Position numbers and translations under genes: made by a program. The notes under the pieces are model-generated. The model saw only the letters and a list, made by a program, of their open reading frames with translations. It had not been told where the DNA came from and did no database searches. From the NCBI GenBank assembly GCA_050743075.1, contig JBOGDS010000060.1, positions 1-23,772 of the forward strand: a stretch of DNA of 23,772 bases, given 5' to 3'. This document shows positions 1 to 6,840 of this stretch, piece after piece. Within the stretch, counting starts at the first letter, position 1. Every line of letters begins with the position of its first letter. Source of the DNA: JBOGDS01 sp050743075. GTDB taxonomy: Bacteria; Actinomycetota; Actinomycetes; Jiangellales; Jiangellaceae.

Positions 1-119
1 ATCCAGACCTACATCGACGGCTGGAACAAACGCGCCCACCCCTTCACCTGGACCAAGACCGCCGACCAGATCCTGGCCAAGGCCACACCCCGTAAGAAGA
101 CTTCAAACACGCGACACTA
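1..119 (+). mobile_element. Right end of an IS630-type insertion sequence
   Basis: The transposase reading frame ends at 118-120, exactly where ABC permease coding on the opposite strand begins. IS630 elements duplicate a TA; the TA at 118-119 is the natural junction. The terminal inverted repeat should lie at about 99-117, but the left end is outside the window, so it cannot be confirmed. Confidence 0.65.
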
Positions 120-120
120 G
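1..120 (+). CDS. IS630-family transposase, C-terminal fragment cut by window edge
   Basis: The first 39 codons read in frame 1 to a TAG at 118-120. The peptide (YIDGWNKRAHPFTWTKTADQIL and a basic tail) matches the C-terminal end of IS630/Tc1-mariner-type DDE transposases, where an N-W-N-x-R-x-H-P-F-x-W-T-K-T block follows the last acidic catalytic residue. The catalytic DDE residues lie to the left, outside the window. The protein would catalyse cut-and-paste transposition into TA dinucleotides. The stop codon coincides with the TA at 118-119, which I take to be the target duplication, so the gene seems to run to the very tip of the element. The family call rests on this short tail alone, but the tail is characteristic. 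Confidence 0.8.
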   Translation: MQTYIDGWNKRAHPFTWTKTADQILAKATPRKKTSNTRH

Positions 121-492
121 GACAGCGCGCAGCGAGGCGGCGAGGTCACGCTCGACGACGACGGTGCCGCCGTCGACGAACGCGTCGAGGTCGCCGGACC
201 GGACCTGGCTCTCGGCGTTGGCCGCGTCGACCGCCACCACCGTCAGGTCGACATCGGCGATCTCCGCCTGTGCCTCCGCCGCCGCCTGCAGGGCGTCGCC
301 GTCCTGGCCCGGGAATGCCACGGTGTACTCGTCGGCGCCGAAGCTCAGCAGTCGGGGAGAGACGACGAACAGCGCGATGATGCCGATCGTGATCGCGGTG
401 GAGACGAAGAACGACCGGTCCCGCGCCCGCTGCACGAACTCCCGTCGGGCGACAAGCGCGACGGCTTCGCGGAACGACAAGGCACGCGACAT
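103..492 (-). pseudogene. ABC-2 type permease, N-terminal fragment cut by the IS element
   Basis: This reads about 125 native residues of an ABC-2 (NatB-like) exporter permease. A cytoplasmic start (MSRALSFREAVALVARREFVQRARDRSFF) is followed by one membrane helix at about residues 29-48 and the beginning of a large extracytoplasmic domain. Native sequence stops near 120, where the frame enters the IS630 element and ends four codons later. Full-length relatives are about 400 residues, with several C-terminal helices that are missing here. The start overlaps the ATPase stop as TGATG, showing translational coupling. The remaining 3' part may lie beyond the IS element, outside the window. It cannot make a working permease as it stands. 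Confidence 0.8.
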
Positions 493-1422
493 CAGGCAGC
501 CACCTCCGGCTCGTCGGCGTCGTCAGGGTCGGTGACGACCTCACGGAACAGCTCAGCCAACGTCGGTTCTGCCGCGGCGAACGCGCGCACCGGTCCGAGT
601 CGCTGGGCCGCCGCGAGCAGGACCTGGTCGTCGGTGCCCTCGGACAGCTCCACCAGAGCCGGCGTGCCGTGATCGAGGACGGTGGCGCCGCGGAGTGCCG
701 ACGAAAGCTGGCCGACCCATCCTTCGGGTGCGTCGACGAGGAGCCGGTAGCGACGCCGGCCGGTCCCGCCCCGCAGCTCGGCCACCGTCCCGTCGGCGAC
801 GATCCGCCCGGCCCGGATGATCGCGACGGCGTCGCACAGCCGCTCGACGAGGTCGAGCTGGTGGCTGGAGAAGACCAGCGCGGCGCCGGCGTCGACCCGC
901 TCGCGCAACACCGAGGCCAGGGCGTCCACCCCGACCGGGTCGAGCCCGCTGAACGGCTCGTCGAGGACCAGGACGGTCGGGTCGTGCACCAGGGCGGCCG
1001 CGAGCTGCACCCGCTGCTGGTTGCCCAGCGAGAGCTGCTCGACGCGGTCGCCGGCCCGCCCGGCCAGGCCCGAACCGCTCCAGCAGGTCGGTCGCGGACG
1101 CCGCCGCCACCGTAGCGTCGGTGCCCCGCAGCTGGGCCAGGAACACCAGCTGCTCGTGGACCTTCATCTTCGGGTAGAGCCCGCGCTCTTCGGGCATGTA
1201 GCCGAACTCGCGGCGGGCGTCGGCGTCGGCCGGGCGGCCCTGCCAGCGGACCTGCCCGGCGTCGGCCTCGAGGACGCCCAAGACGATGCGCATCGCCGTG
1301 GTCTTGCCGGCGCCGTTTGTGCCGACAAAGCCGTACATCTGACCCGGCCCCACCGTGAAGGAGAGGTCGTCGAGTGCGACGACCTCGCCGTAGCGCTTGG
1401 ACAGCTTGTCGAGCTCGAGCAC
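492..1422 (-). pseudogene. ABC transporter ATPase (NatA-like), frameshifted
   Basis: This would energise the export permease encoded next to it. Frame one carries Walker A (GTNGAGKTT) and the Q-loop region (YMPEERGLYPKMKVHEQL). After a shift near 1069-1071 a second frame carries the signature LSLGNQQRVQLAAAL, Walker B (VLVLDEP), the D-loop (SGLDP), the H-loop (VFSSHQ) and a C-terminal regulatory tail. A run of three C on the plus strand, where two would keep the frame, explains the shift. I place the start at GTG 1422, which has GGGAGG six to seven bases upstream and begins VLELDKLSKRYGE; an ATG at 1452 is the alternative. The frameshift could be a sequencing error, but the partner permease is also destroyed, which favours real decay. 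Confidence 0.8.
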
Positions 1423-1672
1423 GGAGCCTCCCTCGTCCCGGACGTCCAGCATGCCTGACCGGGTCGACTCGCTCCTCAGGACGGTCTGCGTCTTCCCACC
1501 TCAGGAGGATCTTCCAGCCGCCCCGGCGGGGCGATACGGACGTCGATCTGATCATGCGGCAGAATTCCCGCCGCGGATCGGGCACAACCTGGGGCCTCCA
1601 TGCGTTACGAGGGTCACGGTTGGACCCCTGACCGAATGAATGAGACAACGCCCAGCAAGGGGGATTGAACCT
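1423..1672. promoter_or_regulatory. Divergent intergenic region between ABC ATPase and DUF4193 gene
   Basis: This 250-base gap separates two divergently transcribed genes and should hold both promoters. A purine-rich AAGGGGG at about 1657-1663 fits as the ribosome binding site of the DUF4193 gene. I see no convincing -35/-10 pair and no conserved RNA structure. Confidence 0.4.
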
Positions 1673-1972
1673 ATGGCTACTGACTACGACGCTCCCCGCA
1701 AGACCGACGACGAGCTCTCCGAGGACTCTATCGAGGAGCTGAAGAACCGTCGGATGGACAAGTCGTCCGGCATCGTCGACGTCGACGAGACCGAGCTCGC
1801 CGAGTCGCTCGAGCTGCCCGGTGCCGACCTGTCCAACGAGGAGCTCGCGGTCCGCGTACTGCCGAGGCAGGCTGACGAGTTCACCTGTTCGCAGTGCTTC
1901 CTTGTTCACCACCGCAGCCAGCTCGCGCGGGAGAAGAACGGTTTCCTCGTCTGCCGCGACTGCGCGGCCTGA
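1673..1972 (+). CDS. DUF4193 family zinc-ribbon-like protein
   Basis: This 99-residue acidic protein begins MATDYDAPRK and belongs to the actinobacterial DUF4193 family, whose usual length is about 100 residues. The N-terminal 70 residues are charged and probably flexible. The C-terminal third carries two CxxC pairs (CSQC and CRDC, about 20 residues apart), the layout of a small zinc ribbon. In mycobacteria the orthologue (Rv2699c) sits in the same place, divergent from the DUF3093 gene. The function is not established; zinc binding, and perhaps a role with RNA polymerase or the ribosome, are inferences. ATG 1673 was chosen because it matches the family start and has AAGGGGG upstream; an ATG at 1640 is in frame but less likely. 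Confidence 0.85.
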   Translation: MATDYDAPRKTDDELSEDSIEELKNRRMDKSSGIVDVDETELAESLELPGADLSNEELAVRVLPRQADEFTCSQCFLVHHRSQLAREKNGFLVCRDCAA

Positions 1973-2004
1973 CGGGCGCGGCTCCGTCGCAACGCTTCGC
2001 CTTC

Positions 2005-2487
2005 CTACTCATGGCGGGGTACGTCAGGCCGCGCAGTCGCGGCGTCCCGGGCCGAGATGAGGGTGGCGGCGAGCTCGGTCGGATGGCGGGTCGAGACCAG
2101 CCAGAAGGGGACCGGGTCGGCCGGGTCGTCGACGGCTACCCGCACCATCGGAGCGATGTAGCCGCGCAGGACCAGGAACGCCGACGGGTCGGCCTGCGGA
2201 CCGCGGGCCGAGCGCGCGGCCGCCGCATCCAGCGCGTCAACGGCACCGGCGGCCCACAGTGGGAGGCGGGCCCGCCCGGCGGCGAAGGCGTCGCCGTCCA
2301 CGGCGACTACGACCCGTCCGTACGTGAGCAGGCCGGCGACGGTCAGAGCGACCACGACGACCGTCACGGGCACGGAGACCCGCGGGCCGTATGCGTGCTG
2401 GACTGCCAGCCAGACCGAAACGGCGACCGCGGGAGGGATCAGCCACCACGAGAGTGGTACCCACAGCCGTTCGCGGTAGCGTCCCAC
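2005..2487 (-). CDS. DUF3093 family membrane protein
   Basis: This 160-residue protein starts VGRYRERLWVPLSWWLI, typical of DUF3093. Two hydrophobic helices are visible at about residues 13-32 and 38-57. A soluble domain of about 100 residues follows, with FLVLRGYIAPMVRVAVDDPADPVPFWLVSTRHPTEL, resembling a PH-like domain. The function is unknown. It sits convergent with the DUF4193 gene and divergent from the thioesterase-dut run, as in mycobacteria (Rv2698 region). The GTG at 2487 is the first plausible start; GCGGAG lies just upstream but very close. Confidence 0.8.
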   Translation of the reverse strand: MGRYRERLWVPLSWWLIPPAVAVSVWLAVQHAYGPRVSVPVTVVVVALTVAGLLTYGRVVVAVDGDAFAAGRARLPLWAAGAVDALDAAAARSARGPQADPSAFLVLRGYIAPMVRVAVDDPADPVPFWLVSTRHPTELAATLISARDAATARPDVPRHE

Positions 2488-2524
2488 CTCCGCAGGGTCC
2501 CACCCCGGTTCGCCGACGCGCAGG

Positions 2525-2530
2525 TAGGGT
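2525..2530 (+). promoter_or_regulatory. -10 box for leaderless thioesterase-dut transcript
   Basis: TAGGGT is followed by eight bases and then the GTG start of the thioesterase. The TANNNT - 7 to 8 bases - start codon arrangement is typical of leaderless actinobacterial genes, and there is no Shine-Dalgarno sequence. No clear -35 is visible. Confidence 0.5.
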
Positions 2531-2538
2531 CACGATCC

Positions 2539-3126
2539 GTGACAGAGCGCGCCGCCTTGTCCAGCGGCATTCCTGCCGACGCCACGCTGCCGCCGCGCCA
2601 CCCGCACGCGCCGGCACCTGGTGAGCAGATCGCGTCGCACTACCACCGGTGCGTGGGCTGCGGACGAGACTACCCGACCGGTCTGCGGGTCGTCGTGACG
2701 GCAGGGGAGGGGCTAACCCTCTCGGGAAGCTTCACCGTGACCGAGGACCACCAGGGCGCCCCCGGCCTCGCCCACGGCGGGATGCTCGCCCTCGCGTTCG
2801 ACGAGGTGCTGGGCTCGCTGATCTGGCTGGTCGCGATGCCCGCCGTCACCGGCCATCTCGAAACCGACTTCCGCCGGCCTGTACCCGTCGGCACCACGTT
2901 GCACATCACAGCCCAGGTCGACGGGTGGTCGGGGAGGAGGCTCTACGTGAGTGCGGTCGGACGGTCCGACGACCCCGGTGGCCCGGTCGCCGTACGCGCG
3001 AAGGCGGTCTTCGTCATCGTCAGCGGCGAGCACTTCCGTATCCATGGCCGGCGCGAGGACGTCGACGCCGCGCTGGCTCACGACCACGTGCGGCAGGCTG
3101 CCAGAGCCGTCGAGGTCAACCCGTGA
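2539..3126 (+). CDS. Hotdog-fold acyl-CoA thioesterase (PaaI/4HBT-like)
   Basis: This 195-residue protein would hydrolyse an acyl-CoA thioester in the cytoplasm; the substrate is unknown. Residues of about 35-50 hold HYHRCVGCGRDYPTGLRV, an N-terminal signature common in actinobacterial PaaI-like thioesterases. The 4HBT core follows with GLAHGGMLALAFDEVLG, containing the HGG motif and the acidic residue of the central helix. Beta strands (LETDFRRPVPVGTTLHITAQV) complete the hotdog fold. The stop overlaps the dut start as GTGA, so the two are probably translationally coupled although their functions seem unrelated. The start is GTG 2539, positioned for leaderless translation. Confidence 0.85.
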   Translation: MTERAALSSGIPADATLPPRHPHAPAPGEQIASHYHRCVGCGRDYPTGLRVVVTAGEGLTLSGSFTVTEDHQGAPGLAHGGMLALAFDEVLGSLIWLVAMPAVTGHLETDFRRPVPVGTTLHITAQVDGWSGRRLYVSAVGRSDDPGGPVAVRAKAVFVIVSGEHFRIHGRREDVDAALAHDHVRQAARAVEVNP

Positions 3127-3590
3127 CGGGCGGCGTGGACATCCTCGTCACTCGTCTCGACGAAGCCGCGCCATTGCCGTCGTACGCGCACCCGGGCGAC
3201 GCCGGTGCGGACCTCGTCACCACCGTCGGGGTAACGCTCGGGCCGGGGGAGCGGGCGACCGTGGGCACCGGCATCGCCGTCGCCCTGCCGGACGGTTACG
3301 CTGCCTTCGTCCACCCGCGTTCCGGACTGGCCCATCGGCTCGGGGTCAGCATCGTCAACGCGCCGGGAACGGTCGACGCGGGGTACCGGGGTGAGATCAC
3401 GGTGGCGCTGGTCAACCACGACCTGCGCGAGCCGGTCGCCTTCCGCCGCGGCGACCGCATCGCCCAGTTGGTGGTCCAGCGGGTCGAACACGCACGGTTC
3501 CATGAGGTCGAACGGCTCCCGGGTTCGGCGCGAGGCACCGACGGGCACGGGTCGACGGGGTTGTCGTCGGCCGGCCAGGAAAGGACGTAA
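3123..3590 (+). CDS. dut: dUTP diphosphatase (dUTPase)
   Basis: Dut hydrolyses dUTP to dUMP and pyrophosphate, keeping uracil out of DNA and supplying dUMP for dTMP synthesis. The 155-residue length fits the homotrimeric family. All five motifs are present in order: GDAGADL, PRSGLA, GTVDAGYRGEI (with the catalytic Asp), RGDRIAQLVVQ and a C-terminal RGTDGHGSTG. Motif V has HG where FG is common (consensus RGxxGFGSTG), so the stacking aromatic is His. The GTG start overlaps the thioesterase stop by four bases. The DUF3710 gene follows three bases downstream, so this is one transcription unit, the order seen in mycobacteria (Rv2697c-Rv2696c). Confidence 0.95.
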   Translation: MTGGVDILVTRLDEAAPLPSYAHPGDAGADLVTTVGVTLGPGERATVGTGIAVALPDGYAAFVHPRSGLAHRLGVSIVNAPGTVDAGYRGEITVALVNHDLREPVAFRRGDRIAQLVVQRVEHARFHEVERLPGSARGTDGHGSTGLSSAGQERT

Positions 3591-3593
3591 ACG

Positions 3594-4292
3594 GTGTTCC
3601 GACGCCGACGTCGCTCGGACGATCCCGACGACCCTGCGATCGCTACGACCGCGGGCACCAGCGAGGACATGTCCGAGGACGTGTCCGCGCAGGCCGGTGC
3701 GTCACGTCCAGGCGGCCCGTTCGACGTCTCCGAGGTCGACCTGACCGACCCGGTGCAGCGACGTGTCGACCTCGGCGGGCTGCTCGTGCGCGGCATCGAG
3801 GGAATGCAGCTGCAGCTTCAGGTCGACGAACGGTCGGGCGCGGCCACAGGCGTCACGATTGTGCTGGGCGACGCGGCGGTCCAGCTCGTAGCCGTCGCCG
3901 CCCCGCGGAGCTCCGGCATGTGGGAGCAGATCCGGCTGCAGCTCGCCGCGGACGCCCAGCGCCGCGGGGGCACGGTGCAAGAAGCGCGGGGGCCGTTCGG
4001 CACCGAGGTCCGCCGGGTCCTGCCGGTCACGACGCCGGACGGCAAGAGCGGCGTCCAGCCGTCCCGTGTCGCCGGCATCGACGGCCCGCGCTGGATGCTC
4101 CGGGCTACCTTCCTGGGCAAGGCCACCACGGACGTCCAGGTGTTCGGCCGGCTCGTCCAGGTGGTGCGTGACACGGTGGTCGTGCGGGGGGACCGGCCGA
4201 TGGCTCCGGGCGACGTCATCCCGCTCAAGGCGCCGGTCCGGGATGAGTCGTCCAGCGACTCGGCGGACCAGGCACCCGCCACCGACGGGTAA
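3594..4292 (+). CDS. DUF3710 family protein
   Basis: This 232-residue protein belongs to DUF3710, an actinobacterial family of unknown function that typically follows dut. It has an arginine-rich start (MFRRRRRSDD), an acidic low-complexity stretch to about residue 40, and a folded core with FDVSEVDLTDPVQRRVDLGGLLVRG, GMWEQIRLQLAADAQRRGG, GPFGTEVRRVLPV and DGPRWMLRATFLGKA. The C-terminal tail is again acidic and Ser-rich. No membrane segment or catalytic motif is recognisable. The GTG start at 3594 has AGGAAAGGA upstream at a good distance. The TAA stop forms part of the -10 box of the next gene. Confidence 0.85.
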   Translation: MFRRRRRSDDPDDPAIATTAGTSEDMSEDVSAQAGASRPGGPFDVSEVDLTDPVQRRVDLGGLLVRGIEGMQLQLQVDERSGAATGVTIVLGDAAVQLVAVAAPRSSGMWEQIRLQLAADAQRRGGTVQEARGPFGTEVRRVLPVTTPDGKSGVQPSRVAGIDGPRWMLRATFLGKATTDVQVFGRLVQVVRDTVVVRGDRPMAPGDVIPLKAPVRDESSSDSADQAPATDG

Positions 4293-4295
4293 CCT
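4290..4295 (+). promoter_or_regulatory. -10 box overlapping the DUF3710 stop, for OB-fold gene
   Basis: TAACCT begins with the TAA stop of the DUF3710 gene and is followed by exactly seven bases and the GTG start of the OB-fold gene. This is the leaderless TANNNT-N7-start layout, so the OB-fold and DUF3159 genes may have their own promoter within the run. Confidence 0.5.
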
Positions 4296-4302
4296 CGAGG
4301 GC

Positions 4303-4689
4303 GTGAGGGACAGCAAGAGCGGCAGCAGCGTGTGGCGGGCGTTTCGGCGCTGGGCTGCACCCGAGGCCGATATCGACGCAGCCACCCTGCGGAAGGACGC
4401 CAGGGTGGCCGGATGCGTCGCGATCTTCGAGGTGGCTGACCGCGGACGGGCCAAGGTGCGCGGTGTCCTGCACACCGTCACCTTGCAGCCGCGTGCCGGC
4501 GTTCCCGCGCTGGAGGCTGAGCTCTACGACGGCACCGATGTGCTGACGCTCATCTGGCTCGGTCGCCGGCGGATCGCCGGCATCGATTGCGGGCGAGCGC
4601 TGGTCGCGAGCGGCCGGCTCACGACCGTCGACGGACGGCGGGTCATGTACAACCCCGAGTACGACCTGCTGCCGGCGGGAACCGCATGA
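4303..4689 (+). CDS. OB-fold nucleic acid binding domain protein
   Basis: This 128-residue protein has an OB-fold core (about residues 35-125) related to the tRNA-anticodon/RecG-wedge type. The core runs through GCVAIFEVADRGRAKVRGVLHTVTLQPR, ELYDGTDVLTLIWLGRRRIAGIDCGRALVASGRL and GRRVMYNPEYDLL. The family is conserved in actinobacteria at this position (Rv2694c). It probably binds single-stranded nucleic acid; the partner and role are unknown. GTG 4303 fits leaderless initiation; a GTG at 4330 is an alternative. The stop overlaps the DUF3159 start as ATGA. Confidence 0.85.
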   Translation: MRDSKSGSSVWRAFRRWAAPEADIDAATLRKDARVAGCVAIFEVADRGRAKVRGVLHTVTLQPRAGVPALEAELYDGTDVLTLIWLGRRRIAGIDCGRALVASGRLTTVDGRRVMYNPEYDLLPAGTA

Positions 4690-5363
4690 CCGAGCGGCGG
4701 CCCGGGCTCGCGGCCGCCATCGCGGGCGACGACCGGTTCCGCCCAACCGACGCGCTCGGTCCGGGCGCGTTGCTCGACGCCGGGCTTCCGTTGGCGCTGT
4801 TCACAGTCGTGTACGCCGCGGCAGGACGGGCTCTCACCCTCTCTCTCTGGGTCGCCGTCGGCTCTGGGGCCCTGCTGGCCGTCGTGCGGCTGGTGCGCCG
4901 CGAACCGCTACAGAACGTGGTCGCCGGGTTCCTCGGGGTCGGCCTGGCGGCGTTCCTCGCGGCCCGTACCGGTCGCGCGGAGGACGTCTTCCTGCCCGGC
5001 CTGCTGATCAACGTCGGCTACGGGCTGGCCTACCTGGTGTCGATCCTGATCCGGTGGCCGCTGCTGGGTGTGTTCGTGGGGGCGGTCACCGGGCAGGGCA
5101 TGGGATGGCGCGACGATCCTGCACTGCTGCGCGCGTACATCAAGGCCAGCGCGCTGTGGGTCGCGATGTTCGCGCTGCGGCTCGCAGTGCAGGCGCCTCT
5201 CTACCTGGCCGGCGAGGAACACCTGGGCTGGCTCGCCGGCGCCCGGCTGGTCATGAGCTGGCCGCTGTTCCTTCTGGTCGCATACCTGTCCTGGCTGATC
5301 ATCAGGCCCGCCTACCGGGCCTACGCCGAGCGGCAGGCCGTGGGCTCCCCAGCGGAGCCCTAG
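4686..5363 (+). CDS. DUF3159 family integral membrane protein
   Basis: This 225-residue membrane protein of the DUF3159 family is conserved after the OB-fold gene in actinobacteria (Rv2693c). Hydrophobic helices are visible at about residues 30-50, 52-68, 78-95, 102-140 (a long pair ending in GVFVGAVTGQGMGW), 155-175 and 190-212. Short charged loops, including GWRDDPALLRAYIKAS, lie between them. The shape suggests a small transporter or channel-like protein, but the substrate is unknown. The ATG start overlaps the OB-fold stop by four bases, so they are translationally coupled. It is convergent with ceoC, with 21 bases between the two stops. Confidence 0.85.
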   Translation: MTERRPGLAAAIAGDDRFRPTDALGPGALLDAGLPLALFTVVYAAAGRALTLSLWVAVGSGALLAVVRLVRREPLQNVVAGFLGVGLAAFLAARTGRAEDVFLPGLLINVGYGLAYLVSILIRWPLLGVFVGAVTGQGMGWRDDPALLRAYIKASALWVAMFALRLAVQAPLYLAGEEHLGWLAGARLVMSWPLFLLVAYLSWLIIRPAYRAYAERQAVGSPAEP

Positions 5364-5384
5364 CCCGGCCTCGTCGCCGGCCAC

Positions 5385-6059
5385 CTACCGGCTCGGCGCG
5401 CCGTGCGGAGACAGCAGGTCCTCGAGCTGCTGCTCCCTGTCCGAGGCGGCGACGAAGAGCAGCTCGTCGTGCGCCTCCAACGGCAGATCCGGCAGGGGCG
5501 CGTGGACGTGCTTGCCGCGGATCACCGAGACCAGGGTGGTGTCGACCGGCCAGGCGACATCGGCGATCGCGGTGCCGACGATGGGGGAGTCGTCCGGCAG
5601 CGTGAGCTCGACCAGGTTCGCCTCGCCCTGGCGGAACGTGAACAGCCGGACCAGGTCGCCGACGCTGACGGCCTCCTCGACGAGTGCGCTCATGATCCGC
5701 GGCGTCGACACGGAGACGTCGACACCCCACGACTCGTTGAACATCCACTCGTTTCGCGGGTGGTTGACCCGGGCGACGACCCGGGGCACCCCGAACTCGG
5801 TCTTGGACAGCAGTGAGACCACGAGGTTCACCTTGTCGTCACCGGTCGCCGCGATGACCACGTTGCAGCGCTCGAGGGTGGCCTCCTCCAGCCGCGAGAG
5901 CTCACACGCGTCGGCCAGCAACCACTCCGCCTCCGGCACGGACGCGGCCCGGATCGCCTTCGGGTCGCGGTCGATGAGCAGAACCTCATGGCCGTTGTGC
6001 AGCAGCTCTGCTGCGATGGAGCGCCCAACGTTGCCGGCGCCGGCGATGGCGACGCGCAT
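5385..6059 (-). CDS. ceoC: RCK-type K+ transport regulatory protein CeoC (TrkA family)
   Basis: This 224-residue cytoplasmic protein has a Rossmann RCK_N domain: GAGNVGRSIAAELLHNGHEVLLIDRD gives GxGxxG with the acidic residue that holds the NAD ribose. A TrkA_C (RCK_C) domain follows from about residue 140 (LVRLFTFRQGEANLVELTLPDDSPIVGTAIADVAWP). Such proteins gate K+ channels or transporters in response to nucleotides. Unlike E. coli TrkA, which has two tandem copies, each actinobacterial protein carries one. It is translated from a TGATG overlap with ceoB, implying a CeoB-CeoC hetero-complex. No TrkH/TrkG pore gene lies in the window. Confidence 0.88.
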   Translation of the reverse strand: MRVAIAGAGNVGRSIAAELLHNGHEVLLIDRDPKAIRAASVPEAEWLLADACELSRLEEATLERCNVVIAATGDDKVNLVVSLLSKTEFGVPRVVARVNHPRNEWMFNESWGVDVSVSTPRIMSALVEEAVSVGDLVRLFTFRQGEANLVELTLPDDSPIVGTAIADVAWPVDTTLVSVIRGKHVHAPLPDLPLEAHDELLFVAASDREQQLEDLLSPHGAPSR

Positions 6060-6724
6060 CAGACCTCCATCTCTGGGGTGGCCGCGAAGACATCGCTGAC
6101 CCGGGCCGTGTCGTCGGATCGCATGACGACGTGCACGAGATCACCTTCCTGGATCACGGTCTCGGCGTCGGCGACGACACCGTCCCCGTAGCGCGACAGG
6201 AACGCGATGCGTGCCCCGGAGGCCGCCTCCAGGGCGCCGACCGGTCGACCGATCCAGTCCGTCGAGACGTGAACCTCGGCAAGCCGGATCGTGCCGGACG
6301 GGTCGACCCACTCGGTCTCCGCGCCCTCGGGGATCAGCCGACGTAGCATCTGGTCGGCAGTCCACCGGACCGTGGCGACGGTCGGAATACCGAGCCGCTG
6401 GTAGACGGCCGCCCGGCCGGGGTCGTAGATCCGGGCGACGACGTTCTCGACGCCGAACGTCTCGCGGGCCACCCTGGCGGCCAGGATGTTGGAGTTGTCG
6501 CCGCTGCTGACGGCGGCGAACGCCCCCGCTTGTTCGATCTCGGCCTCGGCCAGCACGTCGCGGTCGAAGCCGATGCCGGAGACCGTGAGGCCCTCGAACC
6601 CGGCCGGCAGCCGCCGGAACGCCTCGGGGTTCTGGTCGATGACGGCCACGGTGTGCCCCCGTGACTCCATGATGTGTGCAAGCGTGGAGCCGACCCGTCC
6701 GCAACCCATGATCACGACGTGCAC
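6059..6724 (-). CDS. ceoB: RCK-type K+ transport regulatory protein CeoB (TrkA family)
   Basis: This 221-residue protein has the same architecture as its downstream neighbour. An RCK_N Rossmann domain (GCGRVGSTLAHIMESRGHTVAVIDQN, GxGxxG plus acidic residue at the end of strand 2) is followed by an RCK_C domain from about residue 140 (EWVDPSGTIRLAEVHVSTDWIGRPVGALE). It should bind NAD(H) or an adenine nucleotide and control a K+ transporter. The GTG start at 6724 has GAAGGGA upstream. The gene is divergent from the KimA-like permease gene, with a 116-base shared promoter region (117 if the permease started at ATG 6832, shorter still); mycobacteria have the same arrangement (Rv2690c/Rv2691/Rv2692). 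Confidence 0.9.
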   Translation of the reverse strand: MHVVIMGCGRVGSTLAHIMESRGHTVAVIDQNPEAFRRLPAGFEGLTVSGIGFDRDVLAEAEIEQAGAFAAVSSGDNSNILAARVARETFGVENVVARIYDPGRAAVYQRLGIPTVATVRWTADQMLRRLIPEGAETEWVDPSGTIRLAEVHVSTDWIGRPVGALEAASGARIAFLSRYGDGVVADAETVIQEGDLVHVVMRSDDTARVSDVFAATPEMEV

Positions 6725-6827
6725 AGTGGTCCCTTCACGAGCGTTCTCACCGGCATCCGCCGCTTCCGGCGAATCCTTCGACGACGGTACACGGGCAGTC
6801 GTTCATCCCGAGTCCGCCCGCGCGCCC

Positions 6828-6833
6828 TAGCAT
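6828..6833 (+). promoter_or_regulatory. -10 box for leaderless permease transcript
   Basis: TAGCAT is followed by exactly seven bases and GTG 6841. No Shine-Dalgarno sequence precedes either GTG 6841 or the in-frame ATG 6832, which lies inside the -10 box. The layout favours leaderless initiation at 6841. Confidence 0.5.
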
Positions 6834-6840
6834 GCGACCC

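Noticed and set aside
146..1912. Minus-strand open frame of 588 codons across the ABC and DUF4193 genes
   Set aside because: It crosses three well-supported genes in a shadow frame, and its middle is Arg/Ser/Pro-rich noise.
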